From the NCBI GenBank assembly GCA_037576215.1, contig JBANDB010000005.1, positions 558,001-622,000 on the forward strand: a stretch of 64,000 bases of DNA, written 5' to 3'. Both the position numbers and the translations under genes were made by a program. Of this stretch, positions 35,149 through 45,820 are shown piece by piece; within the stretch, counting starts at the first letter, position 1; each line of letters starts with the position of its first letter. A model generated the notes under the pieces. That model had not been told where the DNA came from, searched no databases, and saw only the letters and a program-made list of their open reading frames with translations. This DNA comes from Armillaria gallica (lineage: Eukaryota; Basidiomycota; Agaricomycetes; Agaricales; Physalacriaceae).

Positions 35149-38100
35149 ATGGGAAAAGATGAGTTTTCTGAGTTTGATTCTTTGCTTGACGTTATACCCA
35201 ATGATTCCTTTGATTCGCTTATCCATACTTACATCTCTCGTACCAGTACTGATCCCTCTTCTATCATTTCTACTCCATGGACTCAACGAGCTCTTACTGA
35301 CTACTTCAACTCTAGTGCGGCATCTGCGAAGAAGTCACCATTGACTTCGAAAAAGAAGTATAAGCCGGTTCATCGCAAGCATCGTCCGGTTCCTACTTAT
35401 ATGCCCAACCCAGAGGCACAGTATTTTCGTGAGATTCCACCACCTATATCCACTGTTTTACCGGTTTTTCCTACTGACTATAATAATCTGAGCTTCGGGA
35501 ACAGAGTTATGAAAGAGCGCCTAGAAATGATGCTTGCGAAGATAGAACCAGGTATCCTGACTAAGCAGGAGACTGATTTGTTGGCTTTCGTGGTTGTTTC
35601 GCATGAGTCCGCTTTTGCCTTTGACTATTCCGAGAAGGGTTCGTTTTCTAGAGACTATTTTCCCGACTATGAGATTCCAACTATCGAGCACACCCCTTGG
35701 CAATGTAGGCCGATACCTATACCCTTGGCGATTGTAGATGAGGTAAGAAATGAGATAATTGCTAATGAGGCCGCAGGACGATTCGAGCCAACTACGTCAA
35801 GTTACCGGTCAGCTTTATTTGCTGTAGCAAAGAAGCCAGGCTCGGTTCCCCCAGTCCGATTGGTCGTCGACTTGCAAGAGCTGAATAGCGTGACGATACG
35901 AGACTCGTCTCTACCACCTAATCTGAATGAATTTGCTGAGTCCTTTGTTGGTTTTGCGATGTATGGTTTATACGATTTGTTTTCAGGATTTGATGCTTGT
36001 TGGGTGGCAAAGAAATTGAGGCCTTTGCTTGCTTTCCACTCTCCAGCAGGCGCTAAGCAACAGTGCACATTATCGCAAGGTTATACTAATGCTGTACAGG
36101 AGTTTCAACGCCGTGTCATGCATGTCTTGAAGCGATTAAGGGACCTCTCAATTGCCGATAACTTTATCGATGATTGTGGTGTTAAAGGACCAGAGTCTAG
36201 GTACGATGATGAAGCTATTCCAGGTAACCCTAACATCCGTAGATTTGTGTGGGAGTATATTGAACGTCTGGATGCTTTCCTGGGAGCTCTGATTATGGCC
36301 GGAATTACTGCATCAGGTACGAAGGCCGTTCTCGCTGCTCTCAACCTTCGCATCGTAGGTACGATCGTTGCATTGGAGGGATGGATTCTTGAGCCAAGTG
36401 TCATCAAGAAGGTACTTGACTGGCCTCCACCTTCATCGGTTACTGAGGTACGGAGCTTCCTTGGGCTTGCCGGTGGAGGGAGGAAATGGATTAAGGGATT
36501 CTCGATGATAGCTAAGCCATTGACTATTCTCCTCTGTGAAACTGAACTGCCTTTCATTCTCACTATTGAAGCGATGCAGGCACAAGATGAGCTTAAACAC
36601 CGCATGGCCACAGCGCCAGTATTGATCAAAGTAGACTATAAACAAGCTAAGTTGATTTCACCTTCGCCCCGAGCTTCTGATGAAGGACTTATTGTTGTAG
36701 CCATCGATTCCTCCTGGATGGGAGCAGGCTGGGCTGTATACCAGATCCGAGATGGCCAGAAGCGTATCTCACTATATGGATCTTGCATGTTCAATAAGAC
36801 CCAGCAGAATTACGGTCAACCAAAGACAGAGGTGTTTGGGACGTTCATGAGTCTCAAGGACTTGCGTCATCGTGTATGGGGAGTACATTTTCGTCTTGAG
36901 CATGATGCAATATCCCTCGCTAAAATGTTGAAGGAACCAGATGATGTCCCCAATGCACCTATGCTGCGGTGGATAACTTGGATTCGTTTGTTTGACTTTG
37001 AAACGATGCACGTCAGAGCAGAGTCATTCAAGATGGAAGATGCATTATCTAGACGACAGCCTTCTGATCAGGACCAAACCTACGACGCTATTGATGCGGA
37101 AGAATTCCTTGATGCATATGACTTAGCTTACAGTGCAAGAGAGTGTATATCTGAAGGAGCGACTTTTACTTCTACAACTAAGTTTATTTTTGATTCCCTT
37201 TACACCCGATACTCTAATCCATTTCTCAGGCGCTGGAATGAGGAAACAAGTTCTGTTCCTATGTACCATAAATCCAAGGCGATTAAAATGTTTGATGAGC
37301 TAAGTACTATACCTGTTTTCTCTGAATATGTTGATGTCGAGGCTCCTTGTTCCTTGTTTGCAGTGACAGCTTTACGAAATACACAGCCTTGGAACATGAG
37401 GCGGTTGCCTGAGTTTTATAAATGTAAGACCCGTGTATGGCTAGCTGATCAGTTTCTGCTAGGTGATGAGCTGGTGAACCTCGAGTATGTTGCGGTACTA
37501 GGCTCAGTCCAAAGTATCCCCCTCGGGCCAGAAGCACTGGCATCTGTAGGGCACAAACATGGTACTCGAGATGCCAATGATGCGGAGCTTTGGTCAGAGC
37601 TATGTCAATTTTTCATAACTGGACTTTATCCACACAGACTGACTACTGATAAGGACAAGTTGAGATTTTTAAAGCGTTCACGAAGGTTTTTCCTCCATCA
37701 GGATCGTCTTTGGCTTGCTCCCAAAGTCAAGTCAAACATCCTTCCACGGATGGTAGTCGAGGTACGTGAGAAGCGTTCGGAACTAATGGCGCAAGCCCAT
37801 AATGATTGTGGTCATCGTGGGAGAGATGCAGTCTATAGGCTTCTTCGTGACCGATTCTACTGGCCAAACATGTTCGACGATGTCACGTATTTTGTGCGAT
37901 TGTGCATAGAGTGCCAGAAGTCCATAAAGATGAGTCCTGTTCTTCCCTACACTGAGTCATGGCAAGCACCGCTACTCCGTCATTTTGATTTAGATTGCAT
38001 CCACATGCCTGCAGGTGTGGGCGGAGTTGAGTACATTGTGCAAGCAATAGAGAGGACCATTCTCTGGCCTGAAGCACGATCCTTGAAGCAGCTAACCTCG

Positions 38101-38919
38101 AAAGCGGTAGCCAAGTTCATTTACGAGCTCATCTGCCGATTTGGGTGTATTCCAATCTTTACGTTCGATGGAGGTGCTGAATTTAAAGGTGAAGTCACTG
38201 TCTTGCTTCGAGACTTGTATAACTGTGTAGTGATTTTTTCAACGGCTTACCATCCTGAGGGTAATGCGCCGATTGAACGAGGTCACCAGCCCTTAGTCAG
38301 CTCCATATTCAAGTGCACGGGTGATGCCAAAGGTAAGTGGCCTCTTTATATTTTGCCTGCATTGTTTGCTATGCGAGTTACGGTGAGTCGAGCTACTGGG
38401 TTTTCTCCTTATTATCTATTATACGGTGCGCAACCTGTTTTCTCGTTTGATGTAACAGAAATTACTTGGCAGACGTTGGATTGGGACAAGATAACCACCC
38501 ACGAGGATCTCATTGCGATCCGAGCACTCCAAATATCTCGACGTGATGACAAGTTACGTGAGGCCAATGACAAGCTACGCGAGACAAGAAGACGTGCCAT
38601 CGAAGACCTATCTAAACGTGCGCATTTTCAATTTGATTTCGCTGATTATGAGCCAGGGATGTATGTTTGGCTCCGAGAGTCTCATCTTGATGAGATCAAA
38701 GGTGGTAAAGGTGAGTGGACCTATTCGGGACCTTATATTATCCATGAGAAGCGAGAACATGGCTCGTTTGTATTGCACGAGCTCAGCGGTGCCATTCTCA
38801 AAGGTCATATCAACATCCGGCGTCTCCGACTGTTCTATTTTCGGCCAGAACATCAAACATTGCGTACTTCTCTTCAACCTCGTGCTCACCAGACGTTGGC
38901 TAGCAATCCTCTGTATTGA
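35149..38919 (+). CDS. pol: Pol: reverse transcriptase, RNase H, integrase (1256 aa)
   Basis: Intact ORF. The RT fingers/palm occur around residues 230-340 (VRLVVDLQELNS, LYDLFSGFDA); the catalytic box is FIDD (NFIDDCGV, about residue 337) in place of the usual YxDD. RNase H is near 510-640 (VVAIDSSWMGAGWAVY). Integrase has an HHCC finger (AHNDCGHRG...CIECQKS, about 883-925) and a D,D,35-E core (FDLDCIHMP, FDGGAEF, NAPIERGHQ at about 945, 1006, 1042). A GPY/F module (SGPYIIHEKREHGS) is near 1190; no chromodomain seen. The frame overlaps gag-protease for 67 nt (open from 35020) in the -1 frame, so a -1 frameshift is possible, though I see no classical slippery heptamer; the ATG at 35149 is the alternative start. 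Confidence 0.95.
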   Translation: MGKDEFSEFDSLLDVIPNDSFDSLIHTYISRTSTDPSSIISTPWTQRALTDYFNSSAASAKKSPLTSKKKYKPVHRKHRPVPTYMPNPEAQYFREIPPPISTVLPVFPTDYNNLSFGNRVMKERLEMMLAKIEPGILTKQETDLLAFVVVSHESAFAFDYSEKGSFSRDYFPDYEIPTIEHTPWQCRPIPIPLAIVDEVRNEIIANEAAGRFEPTTSSYRSALFAVAKKPGSVPPVRLVVDLQELNSVTIRDSSLPPNLNEFAESFVGFAMYGLYDLFSGFDACWVAKKLRPLLAFHSPAGAKQQCTLSQGYTNAVQEFQRRVMHVLKRLRDLSIADNFIDDCGVKGPESRYDDEAIPGNPNIRRFVWEYIERLDAFLGALIMAGITASGTKAVLAALNLRIVGTIVALEGWILEPSVIKKVLDWPPPSSVTEVRSFLGLAGGGRKWIKGFSMIAKPLTILLCETELPFILTIEAMQAQDELKHRMATAPVLIKVDYKQAKLISPSPRASDEGLIVVAIDSSWMGAGWAVYQIRDGQKRISLYGSCMFNKTQQNYGQPKTEVFGTFMSLKDLRHRVWGVHFRLEHDAISLAKMLKEPDDVPNAPMLRWITWIRLFDFETMHVRAESFKMEDALSRRQPSDQDQTYDAIDAEEFLDAYDLAYSARECISEGATFTSTTKFIFDSLYTRYSNPFLRRWNEETSSVPMYHKSKAIKMFDELSTIPVFSEYVDVEAPCSLFAVTALRNTQPWNMRRLPEFYKCKTRVWLADQFLLGDELVNLEYVAVLGSVQSIPLGPEALASVGHKHGTRDANDAELWSELCQFFITGLYPHRLTTDKDKLRFLKRSRRFFLHQDRLWLAPKVKSNILPRMVVEVREKRSELMAQAHNDCGHRGRDAVYRLLRDRFYWPNMFDDVTYFVRLCIECQKSIKMSPVLPYTESWQAPLLRHFDLDCIHMPAGVGGVEYIVQAIERTILWPEARSLKQLTSKAVAKFIYELICRFGCIPIFTFDGGAEFKGEVTVLLRDLYNCVVIFSTAYHPEGNAPIERGHQPLVSSIFKCTGDAKGKWPLYILPALFAMRVTVSRATGFSPYYLLYGAQPVFSFDVTEITWQTLDWDKITTHEDLIAIRALQISRRDDKLREANDKLRETRRRAIEDLSKRAHFQFDFADYEPGMYVWLRESHLDEIKGGKGEWTYSGPYIIHEKREHGSFVLHELSGAILKGHINIRRLRLFYFRPEHQTLRTSLQPRAHQTLASNPLY

Positions 38920-39075
38920 TTGGATGTGGTCCATGCTAATCTCACTTCCGTGCGTCATAATTAGGAGCTGTGGCAGAGCTGAGTACCCCTTTTCTTATCT
39001 CAATTGTAATATATTCTACCGATCGTATTTAATAGCTGAAGCCTGCGCTCCTTTCCTTTCTTCCCTTCCCTCATC

Positions 39076-39885
39076 ATGTACCGCGACTGCGAACCCCAGT
39101 GTACTGTTCATATGCGCTCTTCACCATTTGGCTTTGGTCCTCAATTCCCTGACTCTACTTTCAATGTTCGCTTGCTTGACAACAATCCAGTCCACGGATT
39201 TCATTCAGCCAGCGACTTGGAGGCAGGGAAACCTTTCGAGGGCGAGTTCCCATTGATGCGTAACTATGGAGATCGTGTTTCGTGTCCCAGGATGGTGGAC
39301 GATACTGAATATTGTTCTACTTTTCGAGGTGATTTAACTCTTGGATATGCTTACAAATTTACAGATGAATGCTTGCTTGGAGACGAGGTAGTTTCTCTTC
39401 CTTTTGTTATTTATGTTTACTGCCGTGATCGCCTGCTAACTTGGCTAGAGATTTACAAGACCCTTCGACGACCACTCAGCCCGGTACCTGAGCAATACAA
39501 CTATATTGAATACAATGTCTTCATGGGACAGGGTCCTAGGACTGTTAGTTGGTTCCAACATATGGTGCGTCGTTTCTATTTAGACGTGGATGGAAAAATC
39601 ATCGAGAGGAGCTCTGGACTTCCTGTTTGCACTGATTCGGCTTCTTTCGAGTGGAAGACCTTGGTAATGTATGATACAGCGGAGGTACTTCAATTGACCC
39701 CTTCCCAGCTCGTCTCGCGGGTTCAAGAGGATACCCAGAATTGGCATATCGATGCCTTCCGTCGCGCGTTGGCTGTTCAGCGCCATTTGCGTCTCTTTAC
39801 GGGTGTACCTGAGGTTCGGTTAATAACCAACAGGTTTGGTAGAGAGCGGTTGGTGGTGGACTTGCGCCCTTTCAACTGGGCTTGA
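39076..39885 (+). CDS. Third ORF of the gypsy element, unknown function (269 aa)
   Basis: An intact ATG-initiated ORF sits between pol and the 3' LTR, where env-like or accessory genes lie in some LTR elements. It begins MYRDCEPQCTVHM and ends LVVDLRPFNWA. I see no signal peptide, no transmembrane segment and no zinc finger, so it does not look like an envelope. It is rich in aromatic and Arg residues, with motifs such as WFQHMVRRFYLDVDGK and WHIDAFRRALAVQRH. The family is not recognised. Its intactness beside an intact pol suggests it is under selection or very recent. Confidence 0.75.
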   Translation: MYRDCEPQCTVHMRSSPFGFGPQFPDSTFNVRLLDNNPVHGFHSASDLEAGKPFEGEFPLMRNYGDRVSCPRMVDDTEYCSTFRGDLTLGYAYKFTDECLLGDEVVSLPFVIYVYCRDRLLTWLEIYKTLRRPLSPVPEQYNYIEYNVFMGQGPRTVSWFQHMVRRFYLDVDGKIIERSSGLPVCTDSASFEWKTLVMYDTAEVLQLTPSQLVSRVQEDTQNWHIDAFRRALAVQRHLRLFTGVPEVRLITNRFGRERLVVDLRPFNWA

Positions 39886-39933
39886 GCTCATGATTTGTGG
39901 GATTCCGAGGGCGAAATCCAAAGTATCCCCCTC

Positions 39934-40897
39934 TGTGGCAGTATGCGTTGCCGTGCTCGTGGAATTGATGCCACAAGACGTGCTGACGCGTGCTTCCTTT
40001 TCTGGTTCCTAGTCTTTTCCTTCTTTCCTTCATCATCCTATGCTCCCTTTCTTTCCCTTTCTCCCTTACAGATCCATTCTTTCTTGCGGCGACATCATTT
40101 GAGCATAGAGGCTTAAATGATGTCATCGTCGTATTCCCAATACATTCTCAAGCCGGCGATGACGCAATCGACGTGGCACAATACTGCATGACCGACAGCT
40201 CTCCTCAGCGACAATCGAGCCTCATATCTGAAGGACAATAGCGGTTTGGGCTACGGTGTCGTTTGATAGTCCTGTTATACCTTTTTTTTACTTACTCTTC
40301 TCAGTTTCATTCTCTCCTAGCCACTATGCTGACTTCATTATCCCTTTTCTTGTCCCCATCCCATTCTACTGTACACACCGGATGCGAGGACAAGGCCATG
40401 GCAACTGTAATCATCTCGGACTGCGCTGGGGATCGAGATGACAATGGATTGACGACCCATTTGTCAACGCTGAGGGCGGCAGCGTACTCTCCCTATTCGT
40501 AGTTGCGCTACTCCTGGGTGGGGCAGTTGTTCAACGCTGAAGACTAGCTATGGATTTTATCTTTTCAATGGACTGTTTACTTCTTTTCTCATCATTTATA
40601 TTATTGGATGCTGTAGCGGGGCCCTGGCGACGCACGAGCACGCGTGCGGCTATCCCCTATCTGTACTTATCAAGATGTACCTTGGGAGATAAACCCTGGC
40701 TTTTTGCCCACCACCTGAGTTTCGAGCATTGAGTCTTGAGCACTGTTATAGCGCATTGTGAGTTTCCTTTATTCTCTGGTTACTGAATACATTTATCTAG
40801 GTATTGCCTACTACATCCGGATTCTCGGCTGCACGACTCCTGCCAGCCAACGACTCGCATCAACCAGTCTACGTCACAACAGACATATACTACCACA
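39934..40897 (+). repeat. 3' LTR of the gypsy element
   Basis: 964 bp, TGTGGCAGTATG to TACTACCACA. The 17 bases just upstream (39917-39933, TCCAAAGTATCCCCCTC) are not purine-rich, so no standard polypurine tract is visible. Confidence 0.95.
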
Positions 40898-41519
40898 TCA
40901 GGTGCCAGATCGCATTGTCAGTTACACTATCTATATCACCTAGTATCAGGGTCACTTCACTTGGGCAATTGGAGCTGGGTCTCTCCATTAAAAAATCAAG
41001 TCACCACATGTGGAAAGGAAGAGTAGAACCTCAATTACATTACCTATGACATGCAGCATTCCTTAGTTAGAGTCAAACCCTGAAATAAACAAGGGAGGTT
41101 GAGTTTTTAAAATAGTGGTATTCATGCAAGAGAAATTGAACATCCAGCCTTGGATTTCAGATTGAGATGTCTTTTGCTTGACTTCAAGTAGCATTGACAT
41201 ATTACCACAGGAGCAGGCAGTTAGTACATTGCAGCTTATTATGTCATTTCCTGCCCACATCATCATGTTCTAAAAAAACAAAGCCATCATTAACCTTTCT
41301 TGCTATTCAAAGATGTTGCTAATTTGACCAATCAGATGTAATGTTGTGGGATATGGAATGACCTAAAGATGCATGTGAGCATTTTCCCTTACTAGATCTT
41401 CACACAAAATTCCTTCTTTGACTTGGATCCAAAACCCCCAAGGTCATTTCTTAGTGCTTATTTCTGATGGTAGCAGTTTTTTATATTCAAAATGTCACAA
41501 AGTGTTGTCTACAGACTTC
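40898..41519. other. tRNA-like array, CpG-decayed copy, right part
   Basis: Continues the array split by the gypsy element. It matches 7826-8430, including the minus-strand module near 41021 (GAAGAGTAGAACC for GAAGAGTCGAACC) and the unit end GTGTTGTCTACAGACTTC (41499; 8418). No gene. Confidence 0.65.
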
Positions 41520-41751
41520 TGTGCCCACTGACATTCATCATAAGGGGACCACCTTGATAACACATGACATCCCCTTTGCACCACATGGCAGCACTTCTGA
41601 GACGTCCTCTATCATGTACATCTGAGCGGTGCACCTGGGTACTGTGGGGAAGGCTACAACTGGGATAAAGGGTTCTCAAAAGACCTGGAGACAGAGCTGG
41701 CAAATAAGAAGAACTGTCATGAACATGTGCTGTCTGCTCCTTCTCTGAATA
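41520..41751 (+). pseudogene. OXR1-like: OXR1 copy 5, exon-1 fragment
   Basis: Reads HDIPFAPHGSTSETSS, then after a TGA resumes AYNWDKGFSKDLETELAN and SAPSLNM, matching exon 1 of the other copies. It keeps the segment deleted in copies 2 and 4 (ACCTGGGTACTGTGGGG), so it groups with copy 1. The LTR at 41752 cuts it off. Confidence 0.7.
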
Positions 41752-42129
41752 TGTTAGACCCAAACTCCAATCAAGAGTAAACAATGACTGTATCGTGTTC
41801 ATACAGTCACCATTGGGTCTCGTGATGAAAGGAGGTTCTGGACTAAGTGTTTTAGCACTTAGTGAGAATGAATGTGTTTCAGTATAAAGAAACTTAGCTC
41901 AAAGCTAGGGAACATACAGCTTGAGTTACAGTACTTATATACTAAAGTGAGGGTTCTAATAATAAATGCACCATGTCAGAAAGAAGTAAGAACTTGCACC
42001 AGGTCGATGACAGTGACTGTATTGCAATGTCATGGCTCTGTGGAGTTGTGGATCCTATGGATAAGATAAGATAAGTGCTGAAGATAAGATAAGAGGTACT
42101 TAGATAAAGAAAATGAATAAATTGTAACA
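41752..42129 (-). repeat. LTR (378 bp) of the minus-strand gypsy element
   Basis: On the minus strand it runs TGTTACAATTT to GGGTCTAACA. It shares ordered blocks with 60703-61204: GATAAG motifs, TATATAAGTA, CCTAGCTTTGAGCTAA, and the ACTGTATGAACACG-type block near the end. It lacks a CACGT-rich segment present in the other copy. Confidence 0.85.
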
Positions 42130-42199
42130 TTACCCCCTCATTAAGGCAGGCATCCTGACTGCTGTTATGGTACGTTGTCCAGTTTGAAGGGTGACTTTG

Positions 42200-45100
42200 T
42201 ATCCATTGAGGGATCATCATGTCCTCCTAACCAGTCCCACATTTTGTCCTTATCGTACCACACCTTTCTTCCAGTTTTTGGATCCATATAGGACTGCCAG
42301 TTTGCTGGTCAAGTGTTTACTTCATTGACATGCTCAGTGAGGAACTCTTTGATGAGTTCATTAGCATCCATGTTGTCCTCCCATACCCAACTGTTTGATT
42401 CTGGTCCATAGCCCTTCCATTTGACGAAGTAGTCGGTGACTCAGCACCATGGCTCCCTGGCTTTTCCTCTGACCTTACAAAGTCTACTGTCAAGATCTTT
42501 CTCCACTTCATAGTGTTCGGCACCATTGATAAGATCAGGCAGCAGTGGTGGTGGTTGTTCTTGATTTGGGAAGGCCAGTGGTGTGTATGGAGTGAGAAGT
42601 ACTTTGTTGAATGTTGGGTGAATGTGCCAATTTGTAGGAAGTTTGAGAGTGTATGCTGAGGCTCCTTTCTTTGTGGTGATCAGGAAGGGACCTGTTCACT
42701 TGTCTGCAAGCTTCTTCTTTGGGCAAGAGAGGTGTAGGTTGGTCATATTGAGCCAGACTCTGTCTCCTACTTGGTACTTGATCACTGGGTGTTTCTTCTT
42801 GTCATATTGGGCTTTCATTTGGTCAGCAGCTTTCTTGAGTGATTGCTTTGCTGCAGCATGGATTTCCTGCATCTTGGAGACGAATGCGGTTGAGGCTGGG
42901 GTTTGGAATGGTGTCTGGGGCTTAGCTCCTGGCAGGATGTGGGCATTGTAGCCATAGTTGACTTCAAAAGGGCTTTTGCTGGTGGCTGAATAGGTGCAGT
43001 TGTTGTGAGTGAAGGCAGTGAGTGACAGCCATTCTGCCCAGTCATTCTGAAGATGATTGACAAAGATTCAGAGGTATTTCTCAACCTCCTGGTTGACTCA
43101 TTCTGTCTGTCCATCTGTCTGAGGGTGGAAGGTGGTAGACACATTGGCCTTGATTTGGAGCCAGTTGTAGAGATCCTTCATGAACTTGGAGACAAACACA
43201 GTTCCTCAGTCAGAGATGACAACCTGTGGCATTTCATGTTTGGTGTATACTTCATTGTGTAGGATCTTCGCCCATCCTTCCAATGAGAGTTCTGTGGAAC
43301 ATGCAATAGGAATGATCTTCTTGGAGAAACGGTTGACGATCATGATGATAGCATCATAGCCATTGCAAATAGGTAGACTAGTGATCATGTTGATGGAGAT
43401 GTGAGTCCATGGTCTGGAGGGAATAGCATTAGGGTGGAGTGGTGCCGCCTTTGCTTGGGTGCTTGACTTGGTTCACTGGCACGTCTTGCAGGCATGGATG
43501 TAGGCTTCTATGTCCTTTTTCATTTTGGGCCACCAGTATTCTCGTAATATGAGTTCTTTGGTCTTTTCAATGCCTGGGTGCCCTGCAGTGATATGGTTGT
43601 GAGACTGTGCGATGATTTCTCCTCATAACACATAATCTTGGTGAACATAGATTTGGCTATCATAGTTGATTAGTTCATTTTCTATTTTCATTCCTCGATC
43701 ATGGTCAAGGGATCCAGAGACATTCTTGTCCCATAAGTGATGGTCAAGCATGGCATATTTGATTTTTGTCTGCATTTCTTCTATCGTGGGCATGAGCATT
43801 GCTTGAAAGTGCTCAGGCTTGAGAACTACAATTTCATCATTGTCCTCTTTACCTTGTTCATGGTCTGCTTGTCAACTAAGTAAGTTGGCTTTCTTGTTTG
43901 CTACACCCAGTTTGTGGTGAAGAGAGAAGTGATATTTGGCAAGCTCGGTTACCCAATGTGCTTGTCATTGGTTCAGCTTTTGGGGTTTTTGGAAGTACTG
44001 GAGATTTTGGTGATCTGTCCAGATTTTGAAATCCTGGGCTGCTCCCATTAGGTAGTGCCTCCACTCTTCAAGGGCGAGCATGATTGCAAGTAGTTCTTTG
44101 TTGTAAATTTCATAGTTTCATTCCATAAGTGTGAGGGCTTTGGATAAAAATGCGACTGGACACCATTTTCCATCCTGTTCTTGCGACAAAACAGTGCCTA
44201 TTGCCTCCTCACTAGCATCTGCTTCTATGTGAAACTTGCCCTCCTCTGTTGGTATAGCTAATATCACATCCTCAGCCAACTGCTTTTTAAGTTGGTCAAA
44301 GGCTGCTTGTTGCACTGTTCCCCATTTCCACAGCTTGTTCCCTGTTAATTGTGTCATTGGTTTGATGATTTTACTGTATCCTTTGATGAATCATCGATAG
44401 AAATTTGTGAAGCTGAGGAATGATTGTAGTTGCTGCTTCTTGGTTGGTACTGGCCACCCAGCTATCCCCTGGATTTTGACAGGATCCATGCGAATGCTTC
44501 CTTCATTGATGATGACTCCCAAGTACTCTGTTTCTAGGACTTCAAATTTGCATTTCTCTGCTTTAAAGAGTGGCTTGTGCTTTCACAAAACTTTAAGAAC
44601 TTCACGTGTGATGCGATGATGTTCTTCTTTGGTTTTGGACATGATGAGGATGTTGTCAAGGTAAATGGTTATGGCTCCTGACACAATGAGGTCTTTGAAA
44701 ATGTTGTTCATCATCCATTGGAAAGTGGCAGGCAAATTGGTGAGCCTGAAGTACATGACAGTGGGTTCTAACAACCCTCTGTTAGTTCTAAACACTGCTT
44801 TCCATTTGTCACCGTCTTTGATGCGTACATTGTTGTATCCCTATCAAACATCAAGTTTAGAGAAGTACTTGATGCCTTGTAATTTGTCCATAAGCTCAGA
44901 GATGAGAGGAAGTGGATATTGGTTTTTAATCATCATCTCATTGAGCTTGCGATAGTCTTGTACTGGTTGCAGCTTGCCATTCTTCTTTTTGATAAAGAAG
45001 AAGGGTGAGGCCATGGGTTATTTTGATGGTTGTATCCTTCAGCTTGAGAGGTTCTCATCCAAGAACTTGTCATGCTCTACTTGTTCATTTCAGTTGAGGG

Positions 45101-45820
45101 GGTAGACCTTACAGTCGAGATTGGTGCTTGTGTTTGGAATAAGTTTGATGGCATGGTCCCATGTCTTCTGCTCAGGGAGTTCATTGAAATTGTCTTTGTT
45201 GAACAGGTCATTGAAATCTCTGTACCATTCAGGGACCATTTCTTTGAACATTTTGGTCTTCTTCTCAGCATTGGCTTTAGCAGCGAGGTCATTTGCATGA
45301 TGAGTGTGTATGAGAATGGCCTGCATAAAGTCTATTGCCAGAATGGTTTCCCCTTCCTCAAGCTCTTTGTCCCACTTGTTGTCTGGATCAGTGTCAGAAA
45401 GTATGAATGGGGTTTTGCATCATTGGCATCAGGCAAATATCATTTTTTCAGTCTTCCAGTTGACAAGCAGATTGTGTCTTGCCAACCAATCATGACCAAG
45501 AAAGATTTGTTGGTCACCCAGGTCAGTGATGGCTAAATCTATCTGCTCCACATGATCTCCGATCTTGAGACAGACCTCGTATTTGGTAATTGCTCCCCCT
45601 TAGTTCTTTGTTCCGTTGGCATTATAGATGTGGATTGATGCAGCAGTTGCATGAGTAGGAATGTTGTTTTGTTTGACGAATGCTCGGTTGATAGTGCTAC
45701 AGGTGCACCCACTGTCCACTAATGTGGTAGTGGAGACTTGAGTTAGATTCGCCAGTGTCTCGAGTTGGATGTCAATTACTAGGTCCTTCCTGCTACCGCT
45801 TAGTTGGCTGATGTATCATT
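42200..45820 (-). pseudogene. pol: Pol remnant: protease, RT, RNase H, integrase, chromodomain
   Basis: Minus-strand fragments in order: protease near 45480-45780 (LVDSGCTCSTINRAF, then IFLGHDWL) with a TAA near 45600; RT near 44580-44950 (GLLEPTVMYFRLTNLPATF and YLDNILI, where the catalytic YLDD has become YLDN); RNase H near 44120-44350 (FHIEADASEEAIGTVLSQ); integrase near 42815-43500 (FHPQTDGQTE, with core IIMIVNRFSKK); and a chromodomain-like end near 42330-42500 (YEVEKILDS, YFVKWKGYG). Frameshifts and stops are numerous. YLDD with a chromodomain places it in the chromoviruses, a lineage distinct from the FIDD element at 31.6 kb. Confidence 0.85.

Larger units (their letters stand above)
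31565..40897 (+). mobile_element. Complete Ty3/gypsy LTR retrotransposon (9333 bp)
   Basis: Two 964-bp LTRs (31565-32528 and 39934-40897) begin TGTGGCAGTA and end TACTACCACA and differ at roughly 15 sites by eye, many of them CpG transitions. The flanks TCGG (31561-31564) and TCAG (40898-40901) form a 4-bp target duplication with one CpG-to-CpA change. The paralogous empty site at about 7814 confirms the insertion point. Gene order gag-protease, RT, RNase H, integrase marks the gypsy superfamily. A third ORF follows pol. Young and nearly intact. Confidence 0.95.
41752..45820 (-). mobile_element. Decayed chromodomain gypsy element, minus strand, 5'-truncated
   Basis: The 3' LTR (41752-42129) and a polypurine tract next to it (minus-strand GAGGGGGTAA directly before TGTTAC) are followed upstream by pol remnants ordered chromodomain, integrase, RNase H, RT, protease when read left to right. 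There is no gag or 5' LTR; homology stops near 45820. The LTR is of the same family as 60703-61204. Confidence 0.85.

Noticed and set aside
36105..36629. 174-codon minus-strand ORF inside pol
   Set aside because: Antisense to conserved reverse transcriptase motifs; explained by the sense frame.
39076..39885. Envelope gene
   Set aside because: Position fits, but there is no signal peptide, transmembrane helix or furin-type site.
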